From UBA2450 sp045226015 (GTDB lineage: Bacteria > Bacillota_I > Bacilli_A > RFN20 > CAG-826): 64,000 bases of DNA. Below are positions 40,945 through 50,708 of this stretch, in pieces. The stretch is from contig JBGVBY010000003.1 of assembly GCA_045226015.1 (NCBI GenBank), positions 1-64,000 on the forward strand, given 5' to 3'. Under the pieces are notes generated by a model. The model made no database searches and was not told the origin of the DNA. It saw only the letters and a program-made list of their open reading frames with translations. Within the stretch, counting starts at the first letter, position 1; every line of letters starts with the position of its first letter. Both the position numbers and the translations under genes were made by a program.

Positions 40945-41475
40945 ATGATCAAAATCATCTTAGGTGTTGTCTTAGTGACTATCGCTGTTATTACCACATT
41001 CTTGGTTCTCGATCCAAGTGTCGGAGTTCAAACAGTAGCCCCTATGGCAGAAGTAGCACCAACATTTATCGCCTATATTGACGGAGAGGTAGTCAAAGCC
41101 GATAAGTACACAATGGCAGAAGGCTCATTATTAAAGGATTTAATAGCCGCTGCTGGAGGTTTGAGTAATAACGCAGACGAAAGAGCGTTCTATGAAGACG
41201 CGGTTATTACTGCTGGCCAAACCTATTACATTGCCTCTAAATACGACTTAAATGACTTATGTAGTATGAGTGAAATCGAGAAAGTTAATGTTAACGTTGA
41301 TGACGCTGAGACTTTAGCAACTGTTAACGGCATTAGTACTACAATTGCAAACTCAATCATCACATATCGTGATGAAAACGGTTTATTCTCTACCCTTGAG
41401 CAATTACTTGAGGTTCATGGAATCGGTAACGCGACATATCGAAAGATACGTAACTATGTAATTTTACACGCGTGA
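40945..41475 (+). CDS. comEA: Competence DNA receptor ComEA
   Basis: 176 aa. One N-terminal membrane anchor (about 2-24), an SLBB-like domain (about 43-100) and tandem helix-hairpin-helix motifs (about 112-174; VNGISTTIANSIITYRD, VHGIGNATYRKIRNYV). It binds double-stranded DNA outside the membrane and hands it to ComEC. Strong SD GAGGAGG. Its stop overlaps the GTG start of comEC (GTGA). Confidence 0.95.
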   Translation: MIKIILGVVLVTIAVITTFLVLDPSVGVQTVAPMAEVAPTFIAYIDGEVVKADKYTMAEGSLLKDLIAAAGGLSNNADERAFYEDAVITAGQTYYIASKYDLNDLCSMSEIEKVNVNVDDAETLATVNGISTTIANSIITYRDENGLFSTLEQLLEVHGIGNATYRKIRNYVILHA

Positions 41476-43469
41476 TTATCTTATTTCTTTTCCTATCCTT
41501 ATTTCTTGGACTAAATACTAGATATACATTAGTTATTGGGATAATAGGAATCATAGTCTTATTATTCTTTGTATTTAAAAGATTTGGTAAGAAAGTTGCT
41601 TCTATCTCCCTGGTGTTCTTCCTTTTTGGAGTTTGTGTTTCTTTTGTAAATATCGATATCCACAAAAATGAATATCAGGGAATGGTGGTAGAAGTTAAAG
41701 ACAATTATTTTGTGTTTTCTTCCTCTTTAGAAAAGATGTATGTATATGAACAAGACCATTCTCATGAAATAGGAGATATCCTTCATATTGTTGGGTATAA
41801 AAAAGAACTAGCTTTTAACCATTTAGAATCTGAATTTGATTTTAAAGACTATTTAAATAAGAAAGGCATTAAATACCAATTAGAATATAAGTCAATAGAG
41901 GTTAAATACTCTAACTTCATCAAGGTCAATTATTTAAGAAAGAAATTCTTGTCCAATTTTGATAGTAAAACAGCTTCTGTTGTATCTTCTTTGTTATTTG
42001 GAATAAGCAAAGATAGTGAATATATCGATCTAGGTCGGGATTTACAAATTGTTAGGATAATTTCCAACACTGGTATTTATCTTTCCCTAATTTATAAAAT
42101 CATCAATTTCTTTATCTCAAAGATATTTAAAAAGAAGAAGATTAATGAGCCGCTTTCTATATTAATAATGTCACCGTTATTAGTGTTTTCTTTCCCTAAA
42201 TTCGCGGTAAGTAAATTCTTTGTATTAAAGGGGTTTAGATTCGCTAATCAGGGACTATTAAAAAAACGGTTTAACTATTTAGAGCTACTATCAATAAGTG
42301 CGATATGCTTTCTTCTTTTGGATCCTAATTTAGCAAGGCAAGATTCATTTCTATTATGTTACTCTATACCGATTATCTATTTATTAATAAATAGTTCATT
42401 TCACTTTAAGAAGAAATGGGTTAAAGGAGCGTTTGGTTTAATTTCTATTTATTTGTTATGTATTCCGTTAATAATCAACTATTATTCTGAAATATCTGTC
42501 TTTTCACTTATTTATCAGATTATCTTTGCTCCTTTGTTCACGTTCTTATATCTTTTGTCCTTATTATCATTTGTTGGGATACCTATTTATAGCTTTATTG
42601 GTAGTTACACATCGTTGATTTATAGTTGGCTAACCGCACTTAGTAAAATAAGCCCTGTTGTGTTTACCGGAACGATAAGTGACATAGGGGTAGCGTTATA
42701 TGAGTTTATATATTTATTATGTTTGTATTTCTTATCAATTAGATTAAAACCGTTAAGTAAAGTATCGGTTCTAATTTATTCTTGTTTTATTCTCTATTTC
42801 GCTATTCCATTTCAATCATTCAAACAATTTGTGTCTTTCATAAATGTAGGTCAAGGAGACTCGACATTAATTTGCTATCGAAACACAACTGTTTTAATCG
42901 ATACGGGAGGTAACAAAACCAAAGATATTGCTACTGAAGTATTGATTCCATATTTTAAAAAGCATCAAATTTATAAGATTGATGTACTCATAACCACTCA
43001 TGATGATTATGACCATTCAGGAGCGGTCACGTCTTTGATTAATAATTTCAACGTAAATTCTTATATTACTGATTACAAAAACTTCCCGTTAACTATCAAT
43101 AACCTAACGTTAGTGAACTATAACAATTACCCATCTTTATGGGAAGAGGAGAACGATCGTTCGTTGGTCATAGGTTTTAATCTTAATCACAAAGATTATT
43201 TAGTGATGGGGGACGCTCCTATTAAGATTGAAAACGCCATCATGAATGGTCACAAATACATACCATGTGACATATTAAAAGTTGGACATCACGGATCTAA
43301 AACAAGCACAAGTGAAAAATTTACAAAATTTTTACATCCAAAAATTGGAGTGATTAGCTGTGGTAAAAACAACATATATCATCATCCTCATAATGAAGTG
43401 ATTGCAATCTTAAATAAGTATCACGTCGAGATAAGAAGAACTGATTTAGAAAGTACAATTACTTTTTGA
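41472..43469 (+). CDS. comEC: Competence DNA channel ComEC
   Basis: 665 aa from GTG 41472. N-terminal helices and OB-like domain (to about 145), the membrane-embedded competence domain (about 150-430, many helices) and a C-terminal metallo-beta-lactamase domain (about 455-665) with THDDYDHSG (about 515) and GHHGSKTSTS. Forms the pore for single-stranded DNA import and may degrade the second strand. The competence domain diverges from the usual HLLAISG-type motif (here SNTGIYLS). Confidence 0.92.
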   Translation: MIILFLFLSLFLGLNTRYTLVIGIIGIIVLLFFVFKRFGKKVASISLVFFLFGVCVSFVNIDIHKNEYQGMVVEVKDNYFVFSSSLEKMYVYEQDHSHEIGDILHIVGYKKELAFNHLESEFDFKDYLNKKGIKYQLEYKSIEVKYSNFIKVNYLRKKFLSNFDSKTASVVSSLLFGISKDSEYIDLGRDLQIVRIISNTGIYLSLIYKIINFFISKIFKKKKINEPLSILIMSPLLVFSFPKFAVSKFFVLKGFRFANQGLLKKRFNYLELLSISAICFLLLDPNLARQDSFLLCYSIPIIYLLINSSFHFKKKWVKGAFGLISIYLLCIPLIINYYSEISVFSLIYQIIFAPLFTFLYLLSLLSFVGIPIYSFIGSYTSLIYSWLTALSKISPVVFTGTISDIGVALYEFIYLLCLYFLSIRLKPLSKVSVLIYSCFILYFAIPFQSFKQFVSFINVGQGDSTLICYRNTTVLIDTGGNKTKDIATEVLIPYFKKHQIYKIDVLITTHDDYDHSGAVTSLINNFNVNSYITDYKNFPLTINNLTLVNYNNYPSLWEEENDRSLVIGFNLNHKDYLVMGDAPIKIENAIMNGHKYIPCDILKVGHHGSKTSTSEKFTKFLHPKIGVISCGKNNIYHHPHNEVIAILNKYHVEIRRTDLESTITF

Positions 43470-43496
43470 CAGTTATTCTGCCAAAAAGATTATAAT
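43466..43496 (+). promoter_or_regulatory. Promoter of holA
   Basis: Consensus TTGACA (43466-43471) and TATAAT (43491-43496) with a 19-nt gap, or GATTAT at 16 nt. The -35 overlaps the comEC stop. ATG 43506 is 9 nt past the -10. Confidence 0.6.
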
Positions 43497-43505
43497 AGTA
43501 GTGAT

Positions 43506-44483
43506 ATGATTTGTTTAATATACGGAAATCAAGGTCCAACAGTAAAATCACAAATAAAAAAGATTGGTGAAGCTTTTCTTAATGGAGAACATCCTGACGA
43601 ACTCAACTTCATCAAATTGGATGGAAATAACTTTTTAGTTCAAGACGCTGTTGATGAATGCCAGTATGTTGCTTTGGGTTATGAAAAGAAGGTTGTCTCT
43701 TTAGAGAACTGTTATTTCTTATTAAAACCAAAACCAAAAAATAAAATAGATTCAGATCAAGATTATGACACGCTTTTAGATTTTGTTTCTAATGGCGGTG
43801 TTGATGATAGTCTATTCATTCTTTCAGTCACTTCGTCTTCTGTTGATGATAAGAGTGCTCTTTTTAAAACAATAAAAGAGAAAGGAAAAGTAGTGGAAAT
43901 TACCGATCCTGACGAAAAGGGATGGAACGAATATGTTAAAACATATTTGCAAAAGAAAGAGATAACTATTGATCGCGATGCGATTATGGAACTTGCCAAC
44001 AGGACTGATGGTGATGTTGGATTATTTAAAAATAGTGTACAAGTATTAACTTTATACACTGATCATATTCACTATAACGACGTTATCAAAATGGTGCCAC
44101 GCCCATTAGAAGATAATACATTCCTTATTTTCAATTTGTTATTAGACGGCAAGAACGCCGAAGCTATTAGTCTATATAAAGATTTAAAGATTAATGGAGC
44201 AAGACCAGAAACTTTAATCTCTCAACTTGCTAATCAATTTAGACTTTTAAGCCAGGTCGCTTATTTAGTGAGAAAAAGAGTTCCTAAGGATGATATTGCG
44301 GATGAGCTTAAAATTAAGCCGGGAAGAGTCTTTATTCTTTCTAAACTCGCATATTCCATCTCTGAGAACACTCTTCATAAAACTCTTGATGAGTTATATC
44401 AGTTAGATTACGACATAAAAAGCGGTCAAGTTGACCGCAATTATGCTTTTGAATTATTTTTGCTAAAATTTAAAACGCAATAA
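43506..44483 (+). CDS. holA: DNA polymerase III delta subunit
   Basis: 325 aa, usual HolA length. N-terminal AAA-like region (MICLIYGNQGPTVKSQIKKI; a degenerate P-loop as expected for delta), a middle section with ELANRTDGDVGLFKNSVQVL and a C-terminal collar domain (LISQLANQFRLL, QVDRNYAFELFLLKF). Opens the sliding clamp as part of the clamp loader. Conserved position after comEC. Confidence 0.92.
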   Translation: MICLIYGNQGPTVKSQIKKIGEAFLNGEHPDELNFIKLDGNNFLVQDAVDECQYVALGYEKKVVSLENCYFLLKPKPKNKIDSDQDYDTLLDFVSNGGVDDSLFILSVTSSSVDDKSALFKTIKEKGKVVEITDPDEKGWNEYVKTYLQKKEITIDRDAIMELANRTDGDVGLFKNSVQVLTLYTDHIHYNDVIKMVPRPLEDNTFLIFNLLLDGKNAEAISLYKDLKINGARPETLISQLANQFRLLSQVAYLVRKRVPKDDIADELKIKPGRVFILSKLAYSISENTLHKTLDELYQLDYDIKSGQVDRNYAFELFLLKFKTQ

Positions 44484-44489
44484 AATAAA

Positions 44490-44753
44490 TTATTTTAAAG
44501 AATTGACTAATCTTTGTAATTCGCCTTTTTGTCTAGCGCCAGTGTTTTTGTGTTGAATGCCATCAGAGACGGATTTGTCGATTAATTTGAAAGCAACAAG
44601 TAAAGCGGCTTCAGCAGCAGCTAAATCTTTTGCTTCAACAGCAACTCTGACTTTCTTCATTGAAGTACGAACAGCACTTTTTGCAGCTCTGTTTCTTTCT
44701 CTAGCTTCTTCGTTTGTACGATTACGTTTGATTTGTGATTTAATGTTTGCCAT
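44490..44753 (-). CDS. rpsT: 30S ribosomal protein S20
   Basis: 87 aa. Typical N-terminus ANIKSQIKRNRTNEEARERN and C-terminal LIDKSVSDGIQHKNTGARQK. Binds 16S rRNA. SD AAGGAA before ATG 44753. Reads opposite to holA, as in Bacillus, with 6 bp between the two stops and only an AT-rich weak hairpin between them. Confidence 0.97.
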   Translation of the reverse strand: MANIKSQIKRNRTNEEARERNRAAKSAVRTSMKKVRVAVEAKDLAAAEAALLVAFKLIDKSVSDGIQHKNTGARQKGELQRLVNSLK

Positions 44754-44792
44754 ATAGTAATTCCTTCTTCTTTAATTTTTGCGTCAGCGATA

Positions 44793-44821
44793 ATAATACT
44801 AAATGCTTACAAATAATGCAA
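44793..44821 (-). promoter_or_regulatory. Promoter of rpsT
   Basis: Minus strand TTGCAT (44821-44816), 17-nt spacer, TATTAT (44798-44793), then a leader of about 33 nt with SD. This contrasts with the leaderless genes. Confidence 0.7.
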
Positions 44822-44834
44822 ATATAATTTGTTA

Positions 44835-46832
44835 TTATTTTTTAGCCTTGAGTTTAGCAACTTCTTCAGTGAAATCGTTAACACAAGTGAGTTGTCCATA
44901 GAGTTCTTCAGGGATAACGACGTCGAACGTGTCTTGAACGGTGGTAATCAATTCAACATAACTCATGGAATCTCCACCTAAATCATTAATCCAGTGTCCA
45001 TCATCATCAATCTTGAATTTTGGTAAGATAAGAATCTTTGAAAAGATTCCTCTCATTGGTTCTAAGATTTTAGCAGTGGTTTCTGCGTCAAATGTACGAC
45101 TAGATTTTTTCTCCTTTTTCATATCAAAGGAAATGTAGTCTTCGGACTTGGTTTCAATCGCTTCTTTAACAACAAATCTCTTAACTTTCATGTTGTTGGC
45201 GATTGGGAGTTTCTTTCTACAGAAATAGAAGTCAGTAATCTTAGTTCCTTTAGGAAGTTTTTGACCGATTTCTTTCATTTCTTTCTTAAGAGTTTCAATC
45301 TCTTCTTCAGAGATGGAGTTATTGATTTCAACAGCGCAGACAACAGTTTGGTTTTTAGAACCTTTTTGATCGATTCCAAGAACGCAAACGTTATTAACGT
45401 TCTTAACTGGTTTGAAGAAAATTTCTAATTCATCTGGGAAGATGTTTTCTCCATCAGAATTAATGATTACATCTTTAATACGACCCTTGAGATAGAATCT
45501 ATTTGTTGCATCAACCTCAGCGATATCGCCAGTAGCGAAATATCCTTCTTCATCAAGAACAGTGTTTCTTTCTTCTCCACCGATAATTTCTCTAATGTGA
45601 GTGATGCCTGATTTAACAAATAATTCACCTGATTTACTGTCTTTCTTTCCAGGTTTAATTTTGTAACTTACTCCATGGAAAGGAATACCGATACTTCCTT
45701 TAAGTCTTTGTTCGACAACTGGTGATAATTCAACAGAGGTAATACCGATTTCGGTCATACCATATCCATTATATAATGGATAACCAATACCGTTGATTGT
45801 GGTTTGAGTCTTACTATCTAAGTAACCTCCACCTGAAATACAGAAGCGAACTTTGTTGCCTAATAAGTTCTTTTGGATAACATTTTGAACAGTCTTATAT
45901 GGACCCGCTTCTTCTCTAGAGATTTTGCCGGTGTTGTAACCGATTAATTTATCGATGTATTGTTTCTTGCTTGGTGATTCTAACGCAAGTTTTCTCTCTA
46001 AACCTTGGGCTAAAGAATCCCAGAATAAAGGCACTGAGAAAATGTGAGTGACTTTAAACTTTTGAGAGACAGCTTGAACTTCAGATGGTGCAAGCGAACG
46101 TACGAACACGAACGTTGCTCCAAAATAGAAGTACCATAAGAATGTCGCGATGAATCCAAAGATATGATGGAATGGAATCATTGCTAAGACATTTAACGCT
46201 CCCATTTTAGATGGATATAAGAGATCTTTACTTGTCTCTTGGAAGTCTAAAGCGGCTTCAATTTGGTTACATAAGTTTTCACCATTGAAAACCATTAATT
46301 TAACGTTTCCAGTAGTACCACTTGAACAGAAGATAACTTCGTTTTCCCAATTTGGTGCAAAGTCATATGTGTGTTGTTCTTCTAAGATATCTTTAAGGGA
46401 AAATTTAGGAACTTCATATTCATATGAATCGTCTGTAATAATAGCAACAGCTTTGCCTTGCTTGATTAAGTTTTCGGTGCCTTCTTTAGAAGTTTTGGCA
46501 TCGATTAATAGTGGTTTATAGCCACACATCAAAATAGCCCAGAAGATTTCTCCCCAGTGTGGACCATTAGCAGCTTTTAAAACGATTGGGACATTCTTTG
46601 GTTTTTGAATCATGAAATTCGCAAGAATGGATGCGATTTCAAAAGCGTGTTTTCTAAATAATGAATATTTATATTTTTTGCTCTTACCTTTTGAATCAAT
46701 GTAGTTAACAGCAATTCTCTTCTCATTTCTTTTTGTGGATAAGACAAAAATGTCTTCCATCGTGCGGGATGTTTCTTTAAGCAAATTTGCCTCAGCACAT
46801 TTTGCTTTGACCTTATTATATTCAGGGTACAT
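44835..46832 (-). CDS. Acyl-activating AMP-forming ligase fused to an acyl carrier domain
   Basis: 665 aa from ATG 46832 (SD AGGAT; an upstream TTG is rejected). ANL adenylating domain: SSGTTGNVKLMVF (P-loop-like A3, about 170), GYGMTEIG (A5), ATGDIAEVD (A7), a KDVIINSDGENIFP hinge and a C-terminal lysine motif NNMKVKRF. Residues about 590-665 form a carrier domain with LGGDSMSYVEL; the Ser is the phosphopantetheine site. It probably activates a fatty acid and loads it on its own carrier for lipid synthesis or surface acylation. No terminator before rpsT. Confidence 0.85.
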   Translation of the reverse strand: MYPEYNKVKAKCAEANLLKETSRTMEDIFVLSTKRNEKRIAVNYIDSKGKSKKYKYSLFRKHAFEIASILANFMIQKPKNVPIVLKAANGPHWGEIFWAILMCGYKPLLIDAKTSKEGTENLIKQGKAVAIITDDSYEYEVPKFSLKDILEEQHTYDFAPNWENEVIFCSSGTTGNVKLMVFNGENLCNQIEAALDFQETSKDLLYPSKMGALNVLAMIPFHHIFGFIATFLWYFYFGATFVFVRSLAPSEVQAVSQKFKVTHIFSVPLFWDSLAQGLERKLALESPSKKQYIDKLIGYNTGKISREEAGPYKTVQNVIQKNLLGNKVRFCISGGGYLDSKTQTTINGIGYPLYNGYGMTEIGITSVELSPVVEQRLKGSIGIPFHGVSYKIKPGKKDSKSGELFVKSGITHIREIIGGEERNTVLDEEGYFATGDIAEVDATNRFYLKGRIKDVIINSDGENIFPDELEIFFKPVKNVNNVCVLGIDQKGSKNQTVVCAVEINNSISEEEIETLKKEMKEIGQKLPKGTKITDFYFCRKKLPIANNMKVKRFVVKEAIETKSEDYISFDMKKEKKSSRTFDAETTAKILEPMRGIFSKILILPKFKIDDDGHWINDLGGDSMSYVELITTVQDTFDVVIPEELYGQLTCVNDFTEEVAKLKAKK

Positions 46833-46865
46833 ATATGTAATCCTACTTTCCAATTGATAATTTTA

Positions 46866-47324
46866 CTATAAAGATAAAGAAGTGAGAATCTTTTTTGATT
46901 CTACCTCGATTATATCGATTTTTACGTGGTCTTCACTTATGTCCATTATTATGTAGCTACCTTCGCTTCCATCTCTAGGAAGAGTTAAAGATCCTGGACA
47001 CATAGTTATAACCCCATTTTCTTCGTATAACTCATATCCATGAGTGTGACCGTGAATGAAGAATTTTACGTTCTGACTTTCTAATGTGTTCATATGAGGA
47101 AAATGTTTCATTAAAACATCACCTTTATCAGTCCTTATTCTTCTCACTCGATCAAACGAATAAAAGTCACAGTTTCCTTCTACGGAATCAAATGGATAAA
47201 TCGCCATTGAGGAACTTTGACTATCTCCAGCGTGAAGATAATAGTCCATGTTTGGATATTGTTTATATAATTTCCTTAGGGAATTGTCGTCACCATGAGT
47301 GTCTGACACAATTAAAAACTTCAT
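46866..47324 (-). CDS. YfcE/MJ0936-type metallophosphoesterase
   Basis: 152 aa. Calcineurin-like motifs SDTHGD (7-12), HAGDSQ (about 36), VEGNCD (about 49-54) and HGHTHG (about 92-97). The segment after motif III reads LMKHFPHMN instead of the usual LTHGH. Hydrolyses a phosphodiester or nucleotide; the substrate is unknown. TATTAT (47338-47333) ends 8 nt before the ATG with no SD, so leaderless. The acyl-ligase gene follows after 33 nt, likely co-transcribed. Confidence 0.85.
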   Translation of the reverse strand: MKFLIVSDTHGDDNSLRKLYKQYPNMDYYLHAGDSQSSSMAIYPFDSVEGNCDFYSFDRVRRIRTDKGDVLMKHFPHMNTLESQNVKFFIHGHTHGYELYEENGVITMCPGSLTLPRDGSEGSYIIMDISEDHVKIDIIEVESKKILTSLSL

Positions 47325-47349
47325 TGTTACTAATAATACATTATTGTAT

Positions 47350-47378
47350 TTGAGATAGAAAACATTTCAAAGTATAAT
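47350..47378 (+). promoter_or_regulatory. Promoter of fmt
   Basis: TTGAGA (47350-47355), 17-nt spacer, TATAAT (47373-47378). Leader of about 16 nt with only a weak TAAAG before ATG 47401. Divergent from the phosphoesterase promoter 12 bp away. Confidence 0.7.
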
Positions 47379-47400
47379 ATTAGACGGTATATCTAAAGAT

Positions 47401-48339
47401 ATGAATAAGAATAACACTAGAATCATCTTTATGGGAACTCCAGAAATCTCCGCGACTGTGCTTGAGGGATTGATTTTAGATGGCTACAACATTGTTGCGG
47501 TTATCGCTCAACCTGATAGACCAGTTGGAAGAAAAAAGATTTTAATGCCCGTTCCTACTAAAGTAGTTGCGGAAAAATACAATATCCCTGTTTATCAACC
47601 AATCAAGATTCGTAAAGAATATGATTTTGTTAATGAAATTAAACCAGACCTTATTCTCACTTTAGCGTACGGACAAATCGTTCCTCAAGGTTTGTTAGAT
47701 ATCCCAACATTAGGATGCATTAATCTCCATGGAAGTTTACTTCCAAAATATAGAGGCGCCGCTCCGATTCAATACGCTCTTCTCAATAACGAAAAAGAGA
47801 CAGGAATGACTCTTATGAGAATGGTGAAGGAAATGGACGCTGGAGAAATGTATGATGTTGAGAAAGTTGAAATTTCTCAAGATGATAACTCAACATCTTT
47901 GTTTAAGAAGATGGGCGAAGCGGCATTAAGACTCTCTTTAAGAGCGTTGCCTCTTTTCTTAGAGAACAAACTTCCAGGTGTGCCTCAAGATGAATCTTTA
48001 GTAACTTTTGCTCCTTCAATTAAACCAGAAGAAGAAAAAATAGATTTAAGTAAAACCAAAGAAGAAATCTTTGGACAAATTAGAGCACTAAGTGATCTCC
48101 CAGGAGCGTATTTATATCTTGGAGAGGCTAAACTCAAAATATATAAATCGCAAATTGTTTCCAATGAAATAAATGGCGAAGTTGGTCAAATCGTAAAAGC
48201 TGATAAAAACGGCTTATATTTACAAACCAAAAATGGAATTATTGCCCTTCTTGATTTACAAAAAGAAGGAAAGAATAGAATGGACTATAAGTCCTTTGTT
48301 AACGGTAATCAAAATATACTCAATAGTGTCTTAAAATAG
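47401..48339 (+). CDS. fmt: Methionyl-tRNA formyltransferase
   Basis: 312 aa. IIFMGTPEISATVLEGL (about 8-24), the catalytic region LTLAYGQIVPQGLLDIP and the INLHGSLLPKYRGAAPIQ signature (about 107-124) with Asn, His and the later Asp (KEMDAGEMYD). A C-terminal OB domain follows. Formylates initiator Met-tRNA. The helicase ATG follows the TAG stop directly. Confidence 0.95.
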   Translation: MNKNNTRIIFMGTPEISATVLEGLILDGYNIVAVIAQPDRPVGRKKILMPVPTKVVAEKYNIPVYQPIKIRKEYDFVNEIKPDLILTLAYGQIVPQGLLDIPTLGCINLHGSLLPKYRGAAPIQYALLNNEKETGMTLMRMVKEMDAGEMYDVEKVEISQDDNSTSLFKKMGEAALRLSLRALPLFLENKLPGVPQDESLVTFAPSIKPEEEKIDLSKTKEEIFGQIRALSDLPGAYLYLGEAKLKIYKSQIVSNEINGEVGQIVKADKNGLYLQTKNGIIALLDLQKEGKNRMDYKSFVNGNQNILNSVLK

Positions 48340-50682
48340 ATGAGAGCAAGAATTGAATTATCCGTCCATCAATTGGTGGACTTTCTTTTAAGAAAAGGCG
48401 ATATTGATAATCGCGTTTTTAATCGTAGCTCACAAACAGAAGGAAGCAGACTCCATTCCTTATATCAATCTAAACAAGGAGATAATTATATTTCTGAATA
48501 TCAACTTCAACACACTTTCGTGGTTGATGATGTAGAAATCTTCTTAGAAGGAAGAGCGGATGGAATTATCAAGAAAAGTAACAAAGATTACATCATTGAT
48601 GAAATCAAAACCACAATTATTGATCTACAAGAATTTAGAGAAGAAAACCTCGAATGGCATTTAGGGCAGGCGAAATGTTATGCCTATATGTTTGCCTCGA
48701 TTCTTAATCTTGATTACATTGGAGTGCGACTCACATACATTAAACAAGGCAAAGAAAGTGAAAAGTTTATTGATGACTATCTATTCACCTTCGAAGAACT
48801 TGAAAGAGATATCTATGACTACTTAAATAGGTATCTTGAATTTTACAAAGTAATGTTTCGACTTAACGAAAGAAGAAACGAAACAATTAAAGAACTTAAC
48901 TTCCCATTTAAGAAATATCGTAAGGGTCAAAAAGAACTTATTAAGTACGTCTATGGAACAATAAAAAATAAAGAGAAACTTTTTATTGAAGCTCCAACTG
49001 GTATCGGTAAGACTATGTCTTGTTTATACCCGTCCATAAAATATATTGTTGAAGATCCTGATAGTAAGATTTTTTACTTAACTGCGAAAGCAACTGGAAA
49101 AGAAAACGCTCATAAGGCTATTCAAATTCTTAAAGAAAACGGATTATCACTTAGTGATATCATCATTACATCAAAGGAAAAGATTTGCTTTTGTAAAGAT
49201 AAGTCATGTAATCCAGACGAATGTCCATTTGCGAAAGGCTACTATACAAAACTCAAGAACATCATTAAGGAATCAATCATTCGCTATGATGATTTCGACT
49301 ACGAGACGATTGTTCATATCGCTAATAAGTATTCAGTGTGTCCGTTTGAGTTAGAATTAGACTTAAGTCTATTCTGCGATGTTATCGTTTGTGATTATAA
49401 CTATGTCTTCGATCCAACCGCATACATGAAAAGATACTTTGATGAAAATTCATCGCATTATCAAATTCTTGTGGACGAGGCTCATAATCTCGCGGACAGA
49501 TCAAAAGAAATGTATTCCGCTGACCTTTCTTTGTCAGAGTTACTAAAAGTAAAGAAAGCACAATCACACATTCCGAATAGAAAAATTAAAACAGCGTTAT
49601 CAAGAATTAAAAACGTTTTTGACGTTTATGACGCTAATACTGAATATGGCGACAACAAAATTGAAGATCTTAATGATGAACTATATGTCGCTTTAAATAA
49701 GTTTGTTACAGCCTATCAAGATGTCAGTAAGAACTCACATGACGACATCACTAAAGAGCTGACAAACTTCTATATAGACGTTTCTAGATTTTTGAAAATA
49801 TCCGAATTCTTATCGGATAGATATTTAATCTATATCAAGAAGATTGAAGGGGATATAACCATTCGTTTATATTGCCTTGATGCCTCTAGATTCCTTCAAT
49901 CGACAATGAGTAAAGTTAACTCTACAGTTTTGTTTTCTGCTACGCTATCCCCAATATCGTACTATGTTGATATATTGGGTGGTAATAAAGACAGTACCCC
50001 AAATACCTTACTTGAGTCACCTTTTCCAAAAGAAAATCTCAAGCTACTAATTGCGCCTAAACTTTCTACAAGATACAAAAATAGAGAAAAGACCTATAAA
50101 GACATAAGTGAACATATTCTTTCGTTTATTTCTGCTAAGAAAGGCAATTACTTTATCTATTTACCAAGTTACGAGTATTTATCTAACTTGTTAGATGTTA
50201 TTACATTCCCTGAAGATGTCGACGTTTATATCCAAGATAGAGATATGAGTGAACAGGATAAAGAAGAGTTTATTTCCCATTTTAAAAACAAGAACGACAA
50301 AAGCGTTGTTGGTTTAGCGATTATTGGAGGAGCTTTTGGAGAAGGAATTGATCTTGTTGGCGATTCCTTGATTGGAGTAGTTGTTGTCGGCATTGGGTTA
50401 CCCAAAATAAATTTTGAAAGCAACAATATTGTTGAATATTACAATAAGAATGAAGAAAACGGATTCGCCTATGCCTATACATATCCAGGTATGAATAAAG
50501 TCATGCAGGCAGTTGGTAGACTAATCAGAAGTGAATCGGATCGTGGAGCAGCTTTATTAATTGATGAACGATATATGTGGAATGAATATCGTATTCTTTT
50601 CAAAAAAGAATGGGACAATTATGAAGTTGTTTATAATAAAGACGATATCACGAATAGTTTACAAAAGTTTTTCAAAGACTAA
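48340..50682 (+). CDS. DinG/XPD-like Fe-S helicase with N-terminal PD-(D/E)XK nuclease domain
   Basis: 780 aa. Residues 1 to about 180 form a RecB-like nuclease domain: FLEGRADGIIK (Asp), DEIKTT (E-x-K) and GQAKCYAY. The helicase follows: Walker A EAPTGIGKTMS (about 218), a Cys cluster (CFCKDKSCNPDECPF, about 283-297, plus SVCPFE) matching an XPD-type 4Fe-4S domain, DEAH box (about 380), and late motifs GGAFGEGIDLVG and QAVGRLIRSESDRGA. A 5'-3' DNA helicase-nuclease probably used in repair. It directly abuts fmt and has no SD of its own. Confidence 0.87.
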   Translation: MRARIELSVHQLVDFLLRKGDIDNRVFNRSSQTEGSRLHSLYQSKQGDNYISEYQLQHTFVVDDVEIFLEGRADGIIKKSNKDYIIDEIKTTIIDLQEFREENLEWHLGQAKCYAYMFASILNLDYIGVRLTYIKQGKESEKFIDDYLFTFEELERDIYDYLNRYLEFYKVMFRLNERRNETIKELNFPFKKYRKGQKELIKYVYGTIKNKEKLFIEAPTGIGKTMSCLYPSIKYIVEDPDSKIFYLTAKATGKENAHKAIQILKENGLSLSDIIITSKEKICFCKDKSCNPDECPFAKGYYTKLKNIIKESIIRYDDFDYETIVHIANKYSVCPFELELDLSLFCDVIVCDYNYVFDPTAYMKRYFDENSSHYQILVDEAHNLADRSKEMYSADLSLSELLKVKKAQSHIPNRKIKTALSRIKNVFDVYDANTEYGDNKIEDLNDELYVALNKFVTAYQDVSKNSHDDITKELTNFYIDVSRFLKISEFLSDRYLIYIKKIEGDITIRLYCLDASRFLQSTMSKVNSTVLFSATLSPISYYVDILGGNKDSTPNTLLESPFPKENLKLLIAPKLSTRYKNREKTYKDISEHILSFISAKKGNYFIYLPSYEYLSNLLDVITFPEDVDVYIQDRDMSEQDKEEFISHFKNKNDKSVVGLAIIGGAFGEGIDLVGDSLIGVVVVGIGLPKINFESNNIVEYYNKNEENGFAYAYTYPGMNKVMQAVGRLIRSESDRGAALLIDERYMWNEYRILFKKEWDNYEVVYNKDDITNSLQKFFKD

Positions 50683-50691
50683 CATTAATGT

Positions 50692-50697
50692 TATAAT
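50692..50697 (+). promoter_or_regulatory. -10 box of lepA
   Basis: TATAAT, then 11 nt to ATG 50709, with no SD in between. No convincing -35. Confidence 0.5.
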
Positions 50698-50708
50698 TCA
50701 CTAAGTTT

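Noticed and set aside
44484..44489. Terminator between holA and rpsT
   Set aside because: Only an A/T inverted repeat is present near the stops; too weak to call.
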